Source: Oscillospiraceae bacterium | Lineage (GTDB): Bacteria; Bacillota; Clostridia; Oscillospirales; Oscillospiraceae | Assembly (NCBI GenBank): GCA_017541825.1 | Contig: JAFXYJ010000012.1 | Location: 1 to 49,057 of the forward strand | Reading direction: 5' to 3' | Length of the DNA: 49,057 nt | In this document: positions 35,614 to 43,600 of the stretch, in pieces | Numbering within the stretch: the first letter of the stretch is position 1 | Layout: each line of letters opens with the position of its first letter | The notes under the pieces: generated by a model | Seen by the model: the letters and a program-made list of their open reading frames with translations, nothing else | What the model was told of the DNA's origin: nothing | Databases searched by the model: none | Position numbers and translations under genes: made by a program

Positions 35614-35635
35614 CCCAGATTGCATACAAACCGGA

Positions 35636-35664
35636 TTGACAGGCAAATAAAAGTATGCGATTGT
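35636..35664 (+). promoter_or_regulatory. Candidate promoter before the cupin-kinase-AraC operon
   Basis: TTGACA (35636-35641) is a perfect -35, but the -10 region 17 bases on (GATTGT, then TAAATAC) is weak, consistent with activator dependence. GCATAC and GTATGC arms (35622-35627 and 35653-35658) flank the -35. Confidence 0.4.
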
Positions 35665-35760
35665 AAATACAGAAGTTTTTGAAAACACCATGCCCGCTGC
35701 GGTTGGCATTTTTGATCGGATCACACATTTGCCCGCCGCTGGGGAACAAGGAGGAAGATC

Positions 35761-36162
35761 ATGGAATATCTGCCCAGAGACACGATCCGGGAGAACCGTC
35801 TGCCCGGCCGCGTAGTCCAGAATGCCGTGGGGCACAACAGCGCTCTCAGCAGCGAGAGGATGACCGTGTCCTTCTGCCGTTACAGCGCCGAGAGCGGCCC
35901 CATGGCGCCCCATAACCACGCAGAGGAATCGGTGGTCGTGCTCGACTGCCGTGACGCCTGGGTCGAGTGGGGCACCGGACCGGAGGAACTGACCTGCCGG
36001 CAGGACCTGCGGGTGGGCGACCTGCTGCACTTCCCGCCGCTGGAGTGGCATGTGTTCCGCTACGGCGAGGGAGGCTTTCTCGATGCGCTGTGCATCTACG
36101 GACAGGTGACGAACATCCGCCCGGAGGAGATCGGGAGCAGCGGCACAAAAAGGAGCGAGTGA
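35761..36162 (+). CDS. Cupin-domain protein
   Basis: The 133-residue protein is a single small cupin. The metal-binding motif is partly visible in SGPMAPHNHAEESVVVLD (two His and a Glu) and GDLLHFPPLEWHVFRYG (second His). Such proteins often bind sugar acids, isomerise sugars or act as ligand sensors; no specific activity is clear. The start at 35761 follows AAGGAGGAAG. Its TGA lies three bases before the TTG start of the next kinase, so the two are coupled. It is the first gene of a plus-strand group running to the AraC regulator, divergent from the aldolase-dehydratase pair. Confidence 0.85.
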   Translation: MEYLPRDTIRENRLPGRVVQNAVGHNSALSSERMTVSFCRYSAESGPMAPHNHAEESVVVLDCRDAWVEWGTGPEELTCRQDLRVGDLLHFPPLEWHVFRYGEGGFLDALCIYGQVTNIRPEEIGSSGTKRSE

Positions 36163-36164
36163 CC

Positions 36165-37616
36165 TTGAACGAACGACCGATCCCGGTCTCCGCCGTCGAA
36201 CGGATCCCGCTGCCGGAGGCGGGCGCCGTACGGGAGGCGTTCGCGCGCGCGTGCCCCGCGGGTCCGCCCCGCAAGCTCGTGGTGCTCGACGACGATCCCA
36301 CCGGCGTGCAGACCGTCCACGGCGTGCCGGTCTATACGGACTGGGAACGCGGCACTCTCGCGCGCGGGCTCGCAGAGGACGGCCCGATGTTTTTCGTGCT
36401 GACCAATTCCCGCGCGCTGACCGCCGCGGAGACGGTCCGCCTCCACACCCGGATCGCCGAAAACCTGGCGCAGGCGTACAGGGACACCGGCCGGGAATTT
36501 CTGCTCGTCTCCCGCAGCGACTCCACGCTCCGGGGCCACTACCCTCTGGAAACGGAGACGCTGCGCCGTACGCTGGAATCAGCGCTGCCGCTGCGCTTCG
36601 ACGGCGAGATCCTCATGCCCTTTTTTGCCGAGGGCGGACGCTTTACCGTCGGCAACGTCCACTACGTCCGCGCCGGCGGGAGTCTCATCCCCGCCGGGCA
36701 GACCGAGTTTGCCCGGGACACGACCTTTGCCTACCGCGCCTCCGATCTGACCGAATGGATCGCCGAGCGCACGCAGGGGGCGTATCCCGCCGGGGAGACG
36801 GTCTGCATCTCTCTCGAGGAGCTGCGCGCCCTGGAGGTGGAGAAGATCGCCCGCAGGCTGCGCTCGGTGCACGATTTCGGCAAGATCGCGGTCAACGCCG
36901 CCGACGACCTGGACGCGGAGGTGTTCGCCGCCGCGCTCTGGCGGGCCGCGGCGCTGGGCGGAAACTACCTGCTGCGCTGCGCGGCGGGGCTGGTGCGCGC
37001 CCTGGGCGGCATCGAAAAGCGGCCCCTGCTGACCTCCGCGGAGCTGCGCACCGGGGGCGGCGCGGGACTGGTCATCGCGGGTTCCCACGTTCAGAAAACC
37101 ACCGCGCAGCTCGAGCGGCTGCTGCGGGACGAGCCGGACCTCTGCCCGATCCGTTTTGACGCCTCCGCCGCGCTGCGGGAGGGGGCGCTGGAGACCGAGA
37201 GCGACCGGGTCCTGGCGGAAACGGAGCGCTCTCTCGCCGCGGGGCGGACGGCGGTGGTCTATACCAGCCGGGAGGTCCTGCGCGCCGGGAGCGGAGCGCC
37301 GGAGGACAACCTGCGCCTGAGCACGGGGATCTCCCGCACGCTGACCTCGCTGGTGAGCCGGCTGGAGACGGTTCCCTCGTTCCTGATCGCCAAGGGCGGC
37401 ATCACCTCCAGCGATGTGGGCACCCGGGGCCTGGGCGTGCGCAGGGCGATGGTCCTCGGCCAGCTCCTGCCCGGCGTCCCCGTGTGGGAGACCGGCGGGG
37501 AGAGCCGTTTTCCCGGGCTGCCGTATGTGATCTTTCCGGGCAACGTGGGCGAGGAGGATGCGCTGCTCCTGGCAGTACGGAAGCTGCGGGGCAGGGAGGA
37601 GCAGGAGCATGCGTGA
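36165..37616 (+). CDS. Four-carbon acid sugar kinase family protein (DUF1537), second copy
   Basis: The 483-residue product contains KLVVLDDDPTGVQTVHG near residues 37-53, followed by FVLTNSRALT and LLVSRSDSTLRGHYPLE. It has a C-terminal nucleotide-binding half ending LGVRRAMVLGQLLPGVPVW and FPGNVGEED. This is the longer DUF1537 type, related to 3-oxo-tetronate kinase and similar enzymes. It is about 80 residues longer than the kinase at 22179. The likely start is TTG at 36165 with AAAAAGGAG nine bases upstream; a GTG at 36159 is possible but too close to that site. No second PdxA follows, so its product may be handled by the first PdxA or by an aldolase. Its last eight bases overlap the AraC gene. 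Confidence 0.88.
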   Translation: MNERPIPVSAVERIPLPEAGAVREAFARACPAGPPRKLVVLDDDPTGVQTVHGVPVYTDWERGTLARGLAEDGPMFFVLTNSRALTAAETVRLHTRIAENLAQAYRDTGREFLLVSRSDSTLRGHYPLETETLRRTLESALPLRFDGEILMPFFAEGGRFTVGNVHYVRAGGSLIPAGQTEFARDTTFAYRASDLTEWIAERTQGAYPAGETVCISLEELRALEVEKIARRLRSVHDFGKIAVNAADDLDAEVFAAALWRAAALGGNYLLRCAAGLVRALGGIEKRPLLTSAELRTGGGAGLVIAGSHVQKTTAQLERLLRDEPDLCPIRFDASAALREGALETESDRVLAETERSLAAGRTAVVYTSREVLRAGSGAPEDNLRLSTGISRTLTSLVSRLETVPSFLIAKGGITSSDVGTRGLGVRRAMVLGQLLPGVPVWETGGESRFPGLPYVIFPGNVGEEDALLLAVRKLRGREEQEHA

Positions 37617-38490
37617 CGATGTGACGGTCCACCGGGTGGTCAAGACCGAAAAGCGCCGGGGCGAGCAGATCCCCGACCATCGGCACCCTTTTTTCCACTA
37701 TATCTACTGCCTGCGGGGACACACGCAGGTCACTGTCGGGACGCAGACCTTCCCGACGGACGAGCGCACCCTCGTCCTGGTCCCGCCGGAGACAGGCCAC
37801 TCCATCCTCGGCCTGGACAGCGCCTGCAGCCTGGACGTCAAGTTTTCCTGTTCGGACGCGCTGCGCAGCCGGCTGTGCACCCTTCCGGTCCGCATCGAGC
37901 GGCTGGACGGGTATGAGGACGACCTGCTCCGGGGGATCTTCGAGGAGGCCGTCAGCCAGCAGGAGGACTATGATGAATTGATCAACCTCCGGCTCTACGA
38001 GCTGCTGATCCTGCTGCTGCGGCAGCAGGACCCGGAGCGGGAGCGCTGGGAGTCGCGCCGGTACCCCGCCGCGGCGTCGAAGAACGAGCGGATCCGCCCG
38101 GCGCTGGAATACATCGAGGCGCATCTGCGCGAGCCGATCCGCGTGAGCGAGCTGGCGGACGTGTGCGGCTATAACCGGAATTACTTCCAGTCGATCTTCA
38201 AGGAGGACACGGGCGTCAATCCCGGCAGCTATATCAGCCGGCGGCGCATCGCCCTGGCCCGGGAGCGGATGATGTATTCCGAGGCCACGGTGACCGAGGT
38301 CTCGGAATATCTGGGCTTCCAGAGCATCCACTACTTCAGCCGTCTGTTCCGCCGGCTCTGCGGCGTCACGCCCACCGAGTACATGCGCCGTGTCAAGGAG
38401 GCCAGGCCCATCAACGTACAGCACAACGAATTCACCCCCGAGGGCGAATTCGAGATCCCTCTGCAACAGATCTGCGACCCGGAGCCCTGA
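37609..38490 (+). CDS. AraC-family transcriptional regulator
   Basis: The 293-residue protein has an N-terminal cupin-like sensing domain (about 1-140, with IPDHRHPFFHYIYCLRG and LVPPETGH). Two helix-turn-helix motifs follow at the C-terminus (about 165-265): VSELADVCGYNRNYFQSIFK and EVSEYLGFQSIHYFSRLFRR. These are standard AraC signatures. It overlaps the preceding kinase gene by eight bases (ATG in GCATGCGTGA), so it is part of that operon. It likely senses a sugar acid and activates the divergent aldolase-dehydratase pair and its own operon. The weak -10 near 35659 fits such an activator. Confidence 0.93.
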   Translation: MRDDVTVHRVVKTEKRRGEQIPDHRHPFFHYIYCLRGHTQVTVGTQTFPTDERTLVLVPPETGHSILGLDSACSLDVKFSCSDALRSRLCTLPVRIERLDGYEDDLLRGIFEEAVSQQEDYDELINLRLYELLILLLRQQDPERERWESRRYPAAASKNERIRPALEYIEAHLREPIRVSELADVCGYNRNYFQSIFKEDTGVNPGSYISRRRIALARERMMYSEATVTEVSEYLGFQSIHYFSRLFRRLCGVTPTEYMRRVKEARPINVQHNEFTPEGEFEIPLQQICDPEP

Positions 38491-38512
38491 GTCCCGGGCC
38501 GCAGGTTTTGTC

Positions 38513-38541
38513 TTTTCAGCGGGGAGAAAGTGTGATATGAT
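38513..38541 (+). promoter_or_regulatory. Promoter of the esterase gene
   Basis: TTTTCA (38513-38518), 17 bases, TATGAT (38536-38541), 69 bases before the ATG. It suggests the esterase is transcribed at least partly on its own. Confidence 0.5.
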
Positions 38542-38610
38542 CAGAGAAGCTGAAGCATTCCCGAACATGTCCGGGCGGTCCAAATCAATCAAAGAAAGGA
38601 TCTGTTTGTG

Positions 38611-39471
38611 ATGAAACTGCAATTGACGGCTTATGAGCACAGCGAATTGATCCCCGTCGGTACCCTGCAGACCTTTGAAACGGAAATGATCCCCTATCCC
38701 GACCATCGCCGCCGCACGATCCGGGTATGGCTGCCCGAGGACTATGACGGCGTGAAGCGCTTCCCCGTGGTGTATCTCCACGACGGACAGGGCGTGTTCC
38801 AGAACGGCGACGGAGGCTTCAAGCTCAACGCCGACCGGGCCCTGGCGTCCCTCCGGCAGGAGGGCATCTCCGCCATCGTGGTGGCCATCGACACCGGGGA
38901 GGACCGCGGCGCCGAGCTGACCCCGCCGATCAGGCGAGGCGAGCCGGGCAAAGTGGTCAACGGCTTCAAGATCCCGCTCATCCCCGAGCCCAGCAGCACG
39001 GACATCTACGCCCAATTCGTGGTCGAGCACCTCAAGCCCATGATCGACGAGAACTTCATGACGCTGCCCGACTGCGCCAATACCTGCGTGGGCGGCATCT
39101 CCGCGGGCGGCTCGGCCTCCTACTACATGATCCTGAAATACCCGCAGGTGTTCGGCCGCGCGATCATCTGCTCTCCCGGCTTCCCGATGTTCGATCTGGA
39201 CAACATGCTCCGGGAGCTGGACGAGTATGACATGGACGCGCTGAAGGATCACCGGCTGGCGTTCTACAACGGCGACCAGGGGATCGACGTGACCAGCATC
39301 GACTATGTCATCGCCGTATACAAAAAGCTCAAGGAGCGGGGCCTCACCCGGCGCGAGCTGATGTTCATCCTCGACACCCGCCAGACCCACAGCGAGGCCG
39401 CCTGGGGCAAGTACCTGCCGGAGTTCCTGCGCTTCCTCCTTGCCGAGGACAACTCCGAGCCCGGCAACTGA
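38611..39471 (+). CDS. Alpha/beta-hydrolase esterase, esterase-D/Fes-like family
   Basis: The 286-residue protein begins with RRRTIRVWLPEDYDG and FPVVYLHDGQGVFQNG, the oxyanion-side opening of the Fes/esterase-D family. The nucleophile elbow is GGISAGGSAS near residue 167. Later segments include YNGDQGIDVTSIDYV (Asp) and RQTHSEAAWGKYLPEFL (His), which complete a plausible triad. Family members hydrolyse esters of sugars, siderophores or acetylated carbohydrates. No signal peptide is visible, so it acts in the cytoplasm. The start ATG at 38611 follows AAAGGATC by about 12 bases. Placement after the sugar-acid genes suggests removal of an ester or opening of a lactone from the imported acid, but this is inference. 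Confidence 0.82.
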   Translation: MKLQLTAYEHSELIPVGTLQTFETEMIPYPDHRRRTIRVWLPEDYDGVKRFPVVYLHDGQGVFQNGDGGFKLNADRALASLRQEGISAIVVAIDTGEDRGAELTPPIRRGEPGKVVNGFKIPLIPEPSSTDIYAQFVVEHLKPMIDENFMTLPDCANTCVGGISAGGSASYYMILKYPQVFGRAIICSPGFPMFDLDNMLRELDEYDMDALKDHRLAFYNGDQGIDVTSIDYVIAVYKKLKERGLTRRELMFILDTRQTHSEAAWGKYLPEFLRFLLAEDNSEPGN

Positions 39472-39490
39472 TGTCCGGGCCCGACGGAGA

Positions 39491-39538
39491 ATAAAACGAA
39501 CCGTGACCGGGATTCTCCCCGGTCACGGTTCGTTTTAT
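39491..39538. terminator. Terminator between convergent hydrolase genes
   Basis: ATAAAACGAACCGTGACCGG pairs with a perfect complement ending in GGTTCGTTTTAT across a short loop. It has A- and T-rich ends, so it works in both directions. Confidence 0.85.
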
Positions 39539-39551
39539 GGCAGCCGTCCGT

Positions 39552-40490
39552 TCAGTCTTCTCCGGCGGCACGGCCGCGGCGGATAAACGCGGCGATGTCG
39601 TCGATCACCTCCGGGCCGATGTGCTGTTCGACCCTGTACTCCTTTCCGGCCTTGAGGATGTCGTTGTAGATGCCCTTGACGAACAGGTGGTTGAGCTCCG
39701 GATACAGGCGGTATTCCACGTTCTCCCGACCGCGGAGCTGTTCTTTAAACCCCTCGAAATCCACCGACGGCAGCACCTGAAAGTCCATTCCGCCCTGCAG
39801 GATCAGAACGGGCTTGTCCGTCTCCCTGATATAATCCGCGGCCGTTTTGCGGCCCATTTCCCTGAAATACCAGAGCGTGACGGAGCCGGCGAACTTTTTC
39901 TTTTTCGCTTCCTCCTCCGTCATCTCATAGAGCCGGTCGAACTTCCTGCTGAAGATCCGATCCTCCAGGGCGACGATCGCCTTCATCAGCCCGCCCCTGG
40001 ATCCGGCCGCCTGCCGGAGCTGCCGCACGACGATATCCTCCAGCCGATACGGCGTCCCGGCCATGAGGATGAGACCGCGGAAATCGCCGCCCTCCGCGTC
40101 GATGCGCGGGGCCAGCATCGCTCCCATGCTGTGACCGACGATATAGATCCTGTCGGGATCGACGCGCGGATCAAGGCGCAGCAGCCCGGCGGCACGGATC
40201 GCGTCCTCAACGGTCTCCTCCTTCACCGTGACGGACTGCCCGCGCATCTTCCGTGCATAGACGAAGGTCCTTTTGTCGTACCGGATCGACGCGATGCCGC
40301 GCGCGGCCAGCCCCTCCGCCAGATCCCGGAAAGGCGTGAGGGAGTAGATCTGCTCGTCCATATTGCTGGCGCCGGACCCGTGGACGAACACGACGGCCGG
40401 CACTCTGCCCTCCGTGGGATCCGGAAGGACCTTTTTACCGTTCAGAGGGTATGGCGTGCCCTCTCCGATGAGGGCATTTTCCGCGATCAT
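39552..40490 (-). CDS. Alpha/beta-hydrolase (dienelactone-hydrolase-like)
   Basis: The 312-residue protein begins MIAENALIGEGTPYPLNG and has VVFVHGSGASNMDEQ as the oxyanion strand. The nucleophile motif is VGHSMGAM. The acidic residue is in LILQGGMDFQV, and the histidine in LNHLFVKG. This full triad marks an active serine hydrolase. The family includes acyl-peptide and acetyl-ester hydrolases; the substrate is not readable. It has no signal peptide and is preceded by AAAGGAGGCGC, a strong ribosome site. It is convergent with the esterase gene and 195 bases from csoR, so it appears to be a separate unit. Confidence 0.85.
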   Translation of the reverse strand: MIAENALIGEGTPYPLNGKKVLPDPTEGRVPAVVFVHGSGASNMDEQIYSLTPFRDLAEGLAARGIASIRYDKRTFVYARKMRGQSVTVKEETVEDAIRAAGLLRLDPRVDPDRIYIVGHSMGAMLAPRIDAEGGDFRGLILMAGTPYRLEDIVVRQLRQAAGSRGGLMKAIVALEDRIFSRKFDRLYEMTEEEAKKKKFAGSVTLWYFREMGRKTAADYIRETDKPVLILQGGMDFQVLPSVDFEGFKEQLRGRENVEYRLYPELNHLFVKGIYNDILKAGKEYRVEQHIGPEVIDDIAAFIRRGRAAGED

Positions 40491-40540
40491 GGCATTGCGC
40501 CTCCTTTGGCCGCACGGCGGCCGTGCGCCGCCCTCGATAC

Positions 40541-40551
40541 ATTATGTAAAC
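40541..40551 (+). repeat. ATTATGTAAAC motif, copy 5
   Basis: Exact 11-mer on the plus strand, 50 bases upstream of the alpha/beta-hydrolase start, between csoR and that gene. Confidence 0.65.
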
Positions 40552-40633
40552 ACAGTAGCTGTTTCTGCCGGTCCCGGACCGAGGGCGGACGCGGGCCGGA
40601 CCGCTCCCGGTCATCCCGCCCCGGCGTCCACAA

Positions 40634-40657
40634 GGCCCGCATCTTTCGATGCGGGTC
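40634..40657 (-). terminator. Probable csoR terminator
   Basis: GGCCCGCATC pairs with GATGCGGGTC over a four-base loop, 29 bases past the csoR stop. The T-run is weak. Confidence 0.5.
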
Positions 40658-40685
40658 TCGTATCGGCGCAGCACGGCAGTGCCGA

Positions 40686-40958
40686 TCACTGCATGTTGGC
40701 AAAACGTTCGATCGCTTTGGTGAAGTTCTCGATCTCGTTTTCGTCGCCCTTGGCCAGGGCGTCTTTTACGCAATGGTTGATGTGGCCTTCCAGAATGACC
40801 TGTCCGGCTTTGTTCAAGGCGGATTTTGCGGCGCTGATCTGTGAAAGCACATCCTCGCAGGGGACGTCTTCATCGATCATCCGGTCGATCGCTTTGAGCT
40901 GCCCCATGATCTTGGCCAGCCTGCGATGCAGGTTTTCAGAATCCATGCATTGTTTCAT
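40686..40958 (-). CDS. csoR: CsoR-family metal-sensing repressor
   Basis: The 90-residue all-helical protein belongs to the CsoR/RcnR family (DUF156): LHRRLAKIMGQLKAIDRMIDEDVPCEDVLSQISAAKSAL, then ILEGHINHCVKDAL. The Cys34, His59 and Cys63 positions match the Cys-His-Cys copper site of CsoR. It would repress nearby metal-export genes and release DNA when it binds Cu(I). Its own promoter (40991-41020) carries a near-palindromic box at 40971-40986. Two more such boxes lie on the promoter of the adjacent P-type ATPase. The GGAGGG site precedes the ATG by six bases. Other family members sense sulfide or formaldehyde, so copper is inferred. Confidence 0.9.
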   Translation of the reverse strand: MKQCMDSENLHRRLAKIMGQLKAIDRMIDEDVPCEDVLSQISAAKSALNKAGQVILEGHINHCVKDALAKGDENEIENFTKAIERFANMQ

Positions 40959-40970
40959 GACGAGCCCTCC

Positions 40971-40986
40971 ATACCCTCAGGGGTAT
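40971..40986. promoter_or_regulatory. CsoR-like operator at the csoR promoter
   Basis: ATACCC-TCAG-GGGTAT is a near-palindrome just downstream of the csoR -10 element. It matches the TACCC/GGGTA arms of CsoR sites and the two boxes at 42981 and 43006. Confidence 0.75.
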
Positions 40987-40990
40987 CTGT

Positions 40991-41020
40991 AGTATACGGT
41001 TTGAAGCGTCTGTTTGTCAA
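40991..41020 (-). promoter_or_regulatory. csoR promoter
   Basis: Minus strand TTGACA (41020-41015), 18 bases, TATACT (40996-40991). The operator lies between the -10 and the start codon. Confidence 0.7.
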
Positions 41021-41052
41021 CACAGATCGAACCGCCGCCCGCGGGCATGGCT

Positions 41053-42963
41053 TCACGCGCGCCGCCGCTTCCAGCGCAGCAGCCGGACCGAGTTGAGGAT
41101 CACCAGCACGGAGCCGGCGTTGTGCACCAATGCCCCGCTCACCGGTGACAGCAGTCCGGCGACAGCCAGCGCGATCGCGGCAAAGTTCAGCACCAGGGAA
41201 AACGACAGATCGAGCTTGATGGTCCGCATCATCTTCCGGGAGAGCTCCAGCAGATGCGGAAGCTGGCGGATGTCGTCGCTGCGCAGGGTGATATCCGCGG
41301 CTTCCACAGCGATGTCGCTGCCGATCCCGCCCATGGCGATCCCCACATGCGCGGCCCTGAGAGCCGGGGCGTCGTTGACGCCGTCGCCGATCATGCATAC
41401 CGGACGGCCGTTCCGGGCCGAATCGGTGATGAACCGCAATTTGTCCTCGGGCAGGCATCGGGCACGGCAGTCCCGGAGTTCCAGCTGACGGGCGATGCTG
41501 CCCGCGGCGTCCTCGTTGTCGCCGGTGAGCAGGACCGGCTCCACGCCGGCAGACCTTATGCGCTCCACGGTCTCCCACGCCTCGGGCCGGAGCTGATCGG
41601 CCAGGGCCACCGCGCCGACGCACACGCCGTCGGCAGCGACATATACCAGAGTGCAGCCCTCCCGCCGCATCCAGCGGGCGAATGCCGGACCGCGGTCGCT
41701 GACCGGGATCTCCCGTTCGTTGAACAGGTCGGCGTTCCCCACCAGGACACGCCGCTCCCCGATGGTGCACTCGACGCCGCGGCCGGGCTGCATCCGGAAA
41801 TCCCCGGCCTCCGGCAGTGTGCTGAGGCTTCGATGATAACCGCGGACCACGGCCCGGGCCAGCGGGTGCTCGGAACGCTTTTCGGCGGCTGCGGCCAGAA
41901 TCAGAACGTCGTCCTCCGTCATCGACGCGTCGAAGCTCTCGACGGCGGCCACGTCGGGGCGGCCCCGCGTCAGCGTGCCGGTCTTGTCGAAGGCGGCGCA
42001 TTTTATTTCGGCCAGGCGTTCGAGCGCATCGCCTCTGTGCAAAAGCACGCCGCGCTTCGTCAGATTGCCCATCGCCGCTGTGATCGCGGTCGGCGTGGCA
42101 AGGACCATCGAACAGGGGCAGAACACCACCAGGACCGTGACGGCCCGTATGATCTCGTGCGTGAGCAGCCATGTCGCGGCGGCGGCGAGCAGGGCCGCGG
42201 CGACGATCCGCGCGGCCCAGCGGTCCGCCAGACCGACGATCCTTGCCTTGCTGACGTCGGCGGCCTCCGCCAGACGGATCATCCGCGCCAGGGAGCTGTC
42301 GTCCCCAACCCTATCCGCACACATATCGAAGGAGCCGTATCGGTTGATCGTTCCCCCGATGACCTCGTCTCCGACCCCTTTATCCACCGGCAGGGATTCC
42401 CCGGTCAGGATCGACAGATCGACCGATGTGGAGCCCTCGATGATCTCACCGTCCGCCGGGATCGTCTCTCCGGGAAGGATGCGCAGGATGTCTCCGCGGC
42501 GCACCTCTTCGGCGGGGATGACGGTCTGGTTCCCGTGGCGCAGGACGCGGGCCCTGCGGGGCTTCAGGCGCAGCAGACTCTCGATGCCCGCCCTGGCTTT
42601 TCTCACCGTCAGCTCCTCCAGCAGAGAGCCCAGCCGCATGATGAAAGCGATCTCGGCCGCGGCAAACGTCTCACCGATGATCAGCGAGGCGATCAAAGCG
42701 ACGGAGACAAGGACGTCGGCTTTGATATCCATTCTTTCGACCAGCCCGGAGGCCGCATCGAACACGATGGGCGCTCCGCATAAAACGACCGCGATCCACG
42801 CGGGGTCCGCGGGGAACAATCCCCGGCAGATCACGCTCATCGCCAATGCCGCGCCCGAAACACACAGCAGAACGATATCGCGTTTTACGTTCTTCCGGTC
42901 GCCGGACGCACGCCGCACCTCCGCCGCGCGATCGGACCGGGTCTTCGTCGTGATTTCCTCCAT
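41053..42963 (-). CDS. P1B-type heavy-metal-transporting ATPase, first copy (CsoR-boxed)
   Basis: This 636-residue membrane ATPase has the metal-binding CPC motif in FCPCSMVLATPT, the phosphorylation site DKTGTLTRG, and TGES (LTGESLPVDKG). It also has the hinge GDGVNDAPAL and final helices with ALVHNAGSVLVILNSVRLL. It has no N-terminal HMA domain. The terminal HN-x-GS motif differs from the HEG(G/S)T of zinc/cadmium and cobalt types, so the metal is uncertain; copper is suggested by CsoR, and manganese or iron by the motif. It is controlled by a promoter with two CsoR-like boxes. csoR follows downstream with its own promoter. AAAGGAG precedes the ATG. Confidence 0.92.
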   Translation of the reverse strand: MEEITTKTRSDRAAEVRRASGDRKNVKRDIVLLCVSGAALAMSVICRGLFPADPAWIAVVLCGAPIVFDAASGLVERMDIKADVLVSVALIASLIIGETFAAAEIAFIMRLGSLLEELTVRKARAGIESLLRLKPRRARVLRHGNQTVIPAEEVRRGDILRILPGETIPADGEIIEGSTSVDLSILTGESLPVDKGVGDEVIGGTINRYGSFDMCADRVGDDSSLARMIRLAEAADVSKARIVGLADRWAARIVAAALLAAAATWLLTHEIIRAVTVLVVFCPCSMVLATPTAITAAMGNLTKRGVLLHRGDALERLAEIKCAAFDKTGTLTRGRPDVAAVESFDASMTEDDVLILAAAAEKRSEHPLARAVVRGYHRSLSTLPEAGDFRMQPGRGVECTIGERRVLVGNADLFNEREIPVSDRGPAFARWMRREGCTLVYVAADGVCVGAVALADQLRPEAWETVERIRSAGVEPVLLTGDNEDAAGSIARQLELRDCRARCLPEDKLRFITDSARNGRPVCMIGDGVNDAPALRAAHVGIAMGGIGSDIAVEAADITLRSDDIRQLPHLLELSRKMMRTIKLDLSFSLVLNFAAIALAVAGLLSPVSGALVHNAGSVLVILNSVRLLRWKRRRA

Positions 42964-42980
42964 CTCAGCCGCTCCTTTCT

Positions 42981-42996
42981 ATACCTATGGGGGTAT
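42981..42996. promoter_or_regulatory. CsoR-like operator, box A
   Basis: ATACC-TATGGG-GGTAT, about 20 bases upstream of the ATPase start, between the -10 and the ribosome site. Confidence 0.72.
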
Positions 42997-43002
42997 GCCT
43001 AT

Positions 43003-43032
43003 ATTATACCTATAGGGGTATGGGCTTGTCAA
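43003..43032 (-). promoter_or_regulatory. Promoter of the first ATPase gene
   Basis: Minus strand TTGACA (43032-43027), 18 bases, TATAAT (43008-43003). Box B sits between the two elements and would block polymerase when occupied. Confidence 0.78.
43006..43021. promoter_or_regulatory. CsoR-like operator, box B
   Basis: ATACC-TATAGG-GGTAT overlaps the spacer and -10 of the ATPase promoter. It differs from box A by one base and shares the ATACC/GGTAT arms with the csoR box. Confidence 0.75.
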
Positions 43033-43171
43033 GAGGCTCTGCACGATCATCGGCTTCCGAAAACGGTCAAAAAACGGAAAAGGGGAGCGCAAAACGGCGC
43101 CCGGCGGCCGATGAAACAGAGTGCCGCCGGCGTTTTTGCGCTCGGGCACGATCTGCCGAGTTGCAAAACCG

Positions 43172-43481
43172 CGCCGAAAGTGCTATCAGCCCCTGCCGCT
43201 TCAGCGGGACGCCGCTGGGAAGAGATCTGGTCGTCTGCGCCCATAACTATCCCAGCCATTTCGGGCAGCTCCTGAATGTGGATATCGGGACGGAGGTGTT
43301 CCTCACCACCGCGGACGGAACGGTGTTCCGCTATATGGTGGCGAACCGGGAGATCCTCGGCCCTTCGGACGTGGAAAAAATGATGGAAAACGAAAGGGGA
43401 GACTGGGCGCTGACCCTGTTTACCTGTACCGTCGGCGGCAAAACGCACTGCACTGTGCGCTGCGCCGAGACAGAGTCCTGA
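43172..43481 (+). pseudogene. Sortase C-terminal fragment
   Basis: About 100 residues of a class B/D-like sortase core are readable in one frame: ISPCRFSGTPLGRDLVVCAHNY, then LLNVDIGTEVFLTT, VFRYMV and TLFTCTVGGKTHCTVRC. The catalytic His (AHNY), Cys (TLFTC) and Arg (TVRC) are all present. The N-terminal membrane anchor and first third are missing; upstream sequence in the same frame is not sortase-like and its only ATG lies in the CsoR operator. I therefore treat it as a decayed remnant. Sortases attach surface proteins to the cell wall. No sortase substrate is adjacent, and the large secreted protein at 12445 has no LPXTG signal. Confidence 0.7.
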
Positions 43482-43516
43482 CGGGACGCCCCCGCCTGGC
43501 CCGAATACATATGACA

Positions 43517-43557
43517 GCAAAAAAAGACTCATCCTTCGGGATGAGTCTTTTTTTGCC
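43517..43557. terminator. Strong terminator after the sortase fragment
   Basis: AAAAAAAGACTCATCC pairs with GGATGAGTCTTTTTTT around a TTCG tetraloop, with A- and T-runs on either side, so it works both ways. Confidence 0.88.
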
Positions 43558-43600
43558 GCAGAGGCGCGGCGGCTTTGCGGTCTGCACGCCACGCCCCGGG

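Noticed and set aside
34609-36051. Longer start for the second DHDPS-family aldolase
   Set aside because: The extension crosses the divergent promoter region and the cupin gene; the ATG at 35505 has a strong ribosome site.
37402-39390. 662-codon minus-strand frame opposite the AraC and esterase genes
   Set aside because: No domain or ribosome site; both opposing genes are clear.
42987-43481. Full-length reading of the sortase frame from the ATG at 42987
   Set aside because: The ATG lies in a CsoR-like operator, there is no ribosome site, and the first 60 residues are not sortase-like.
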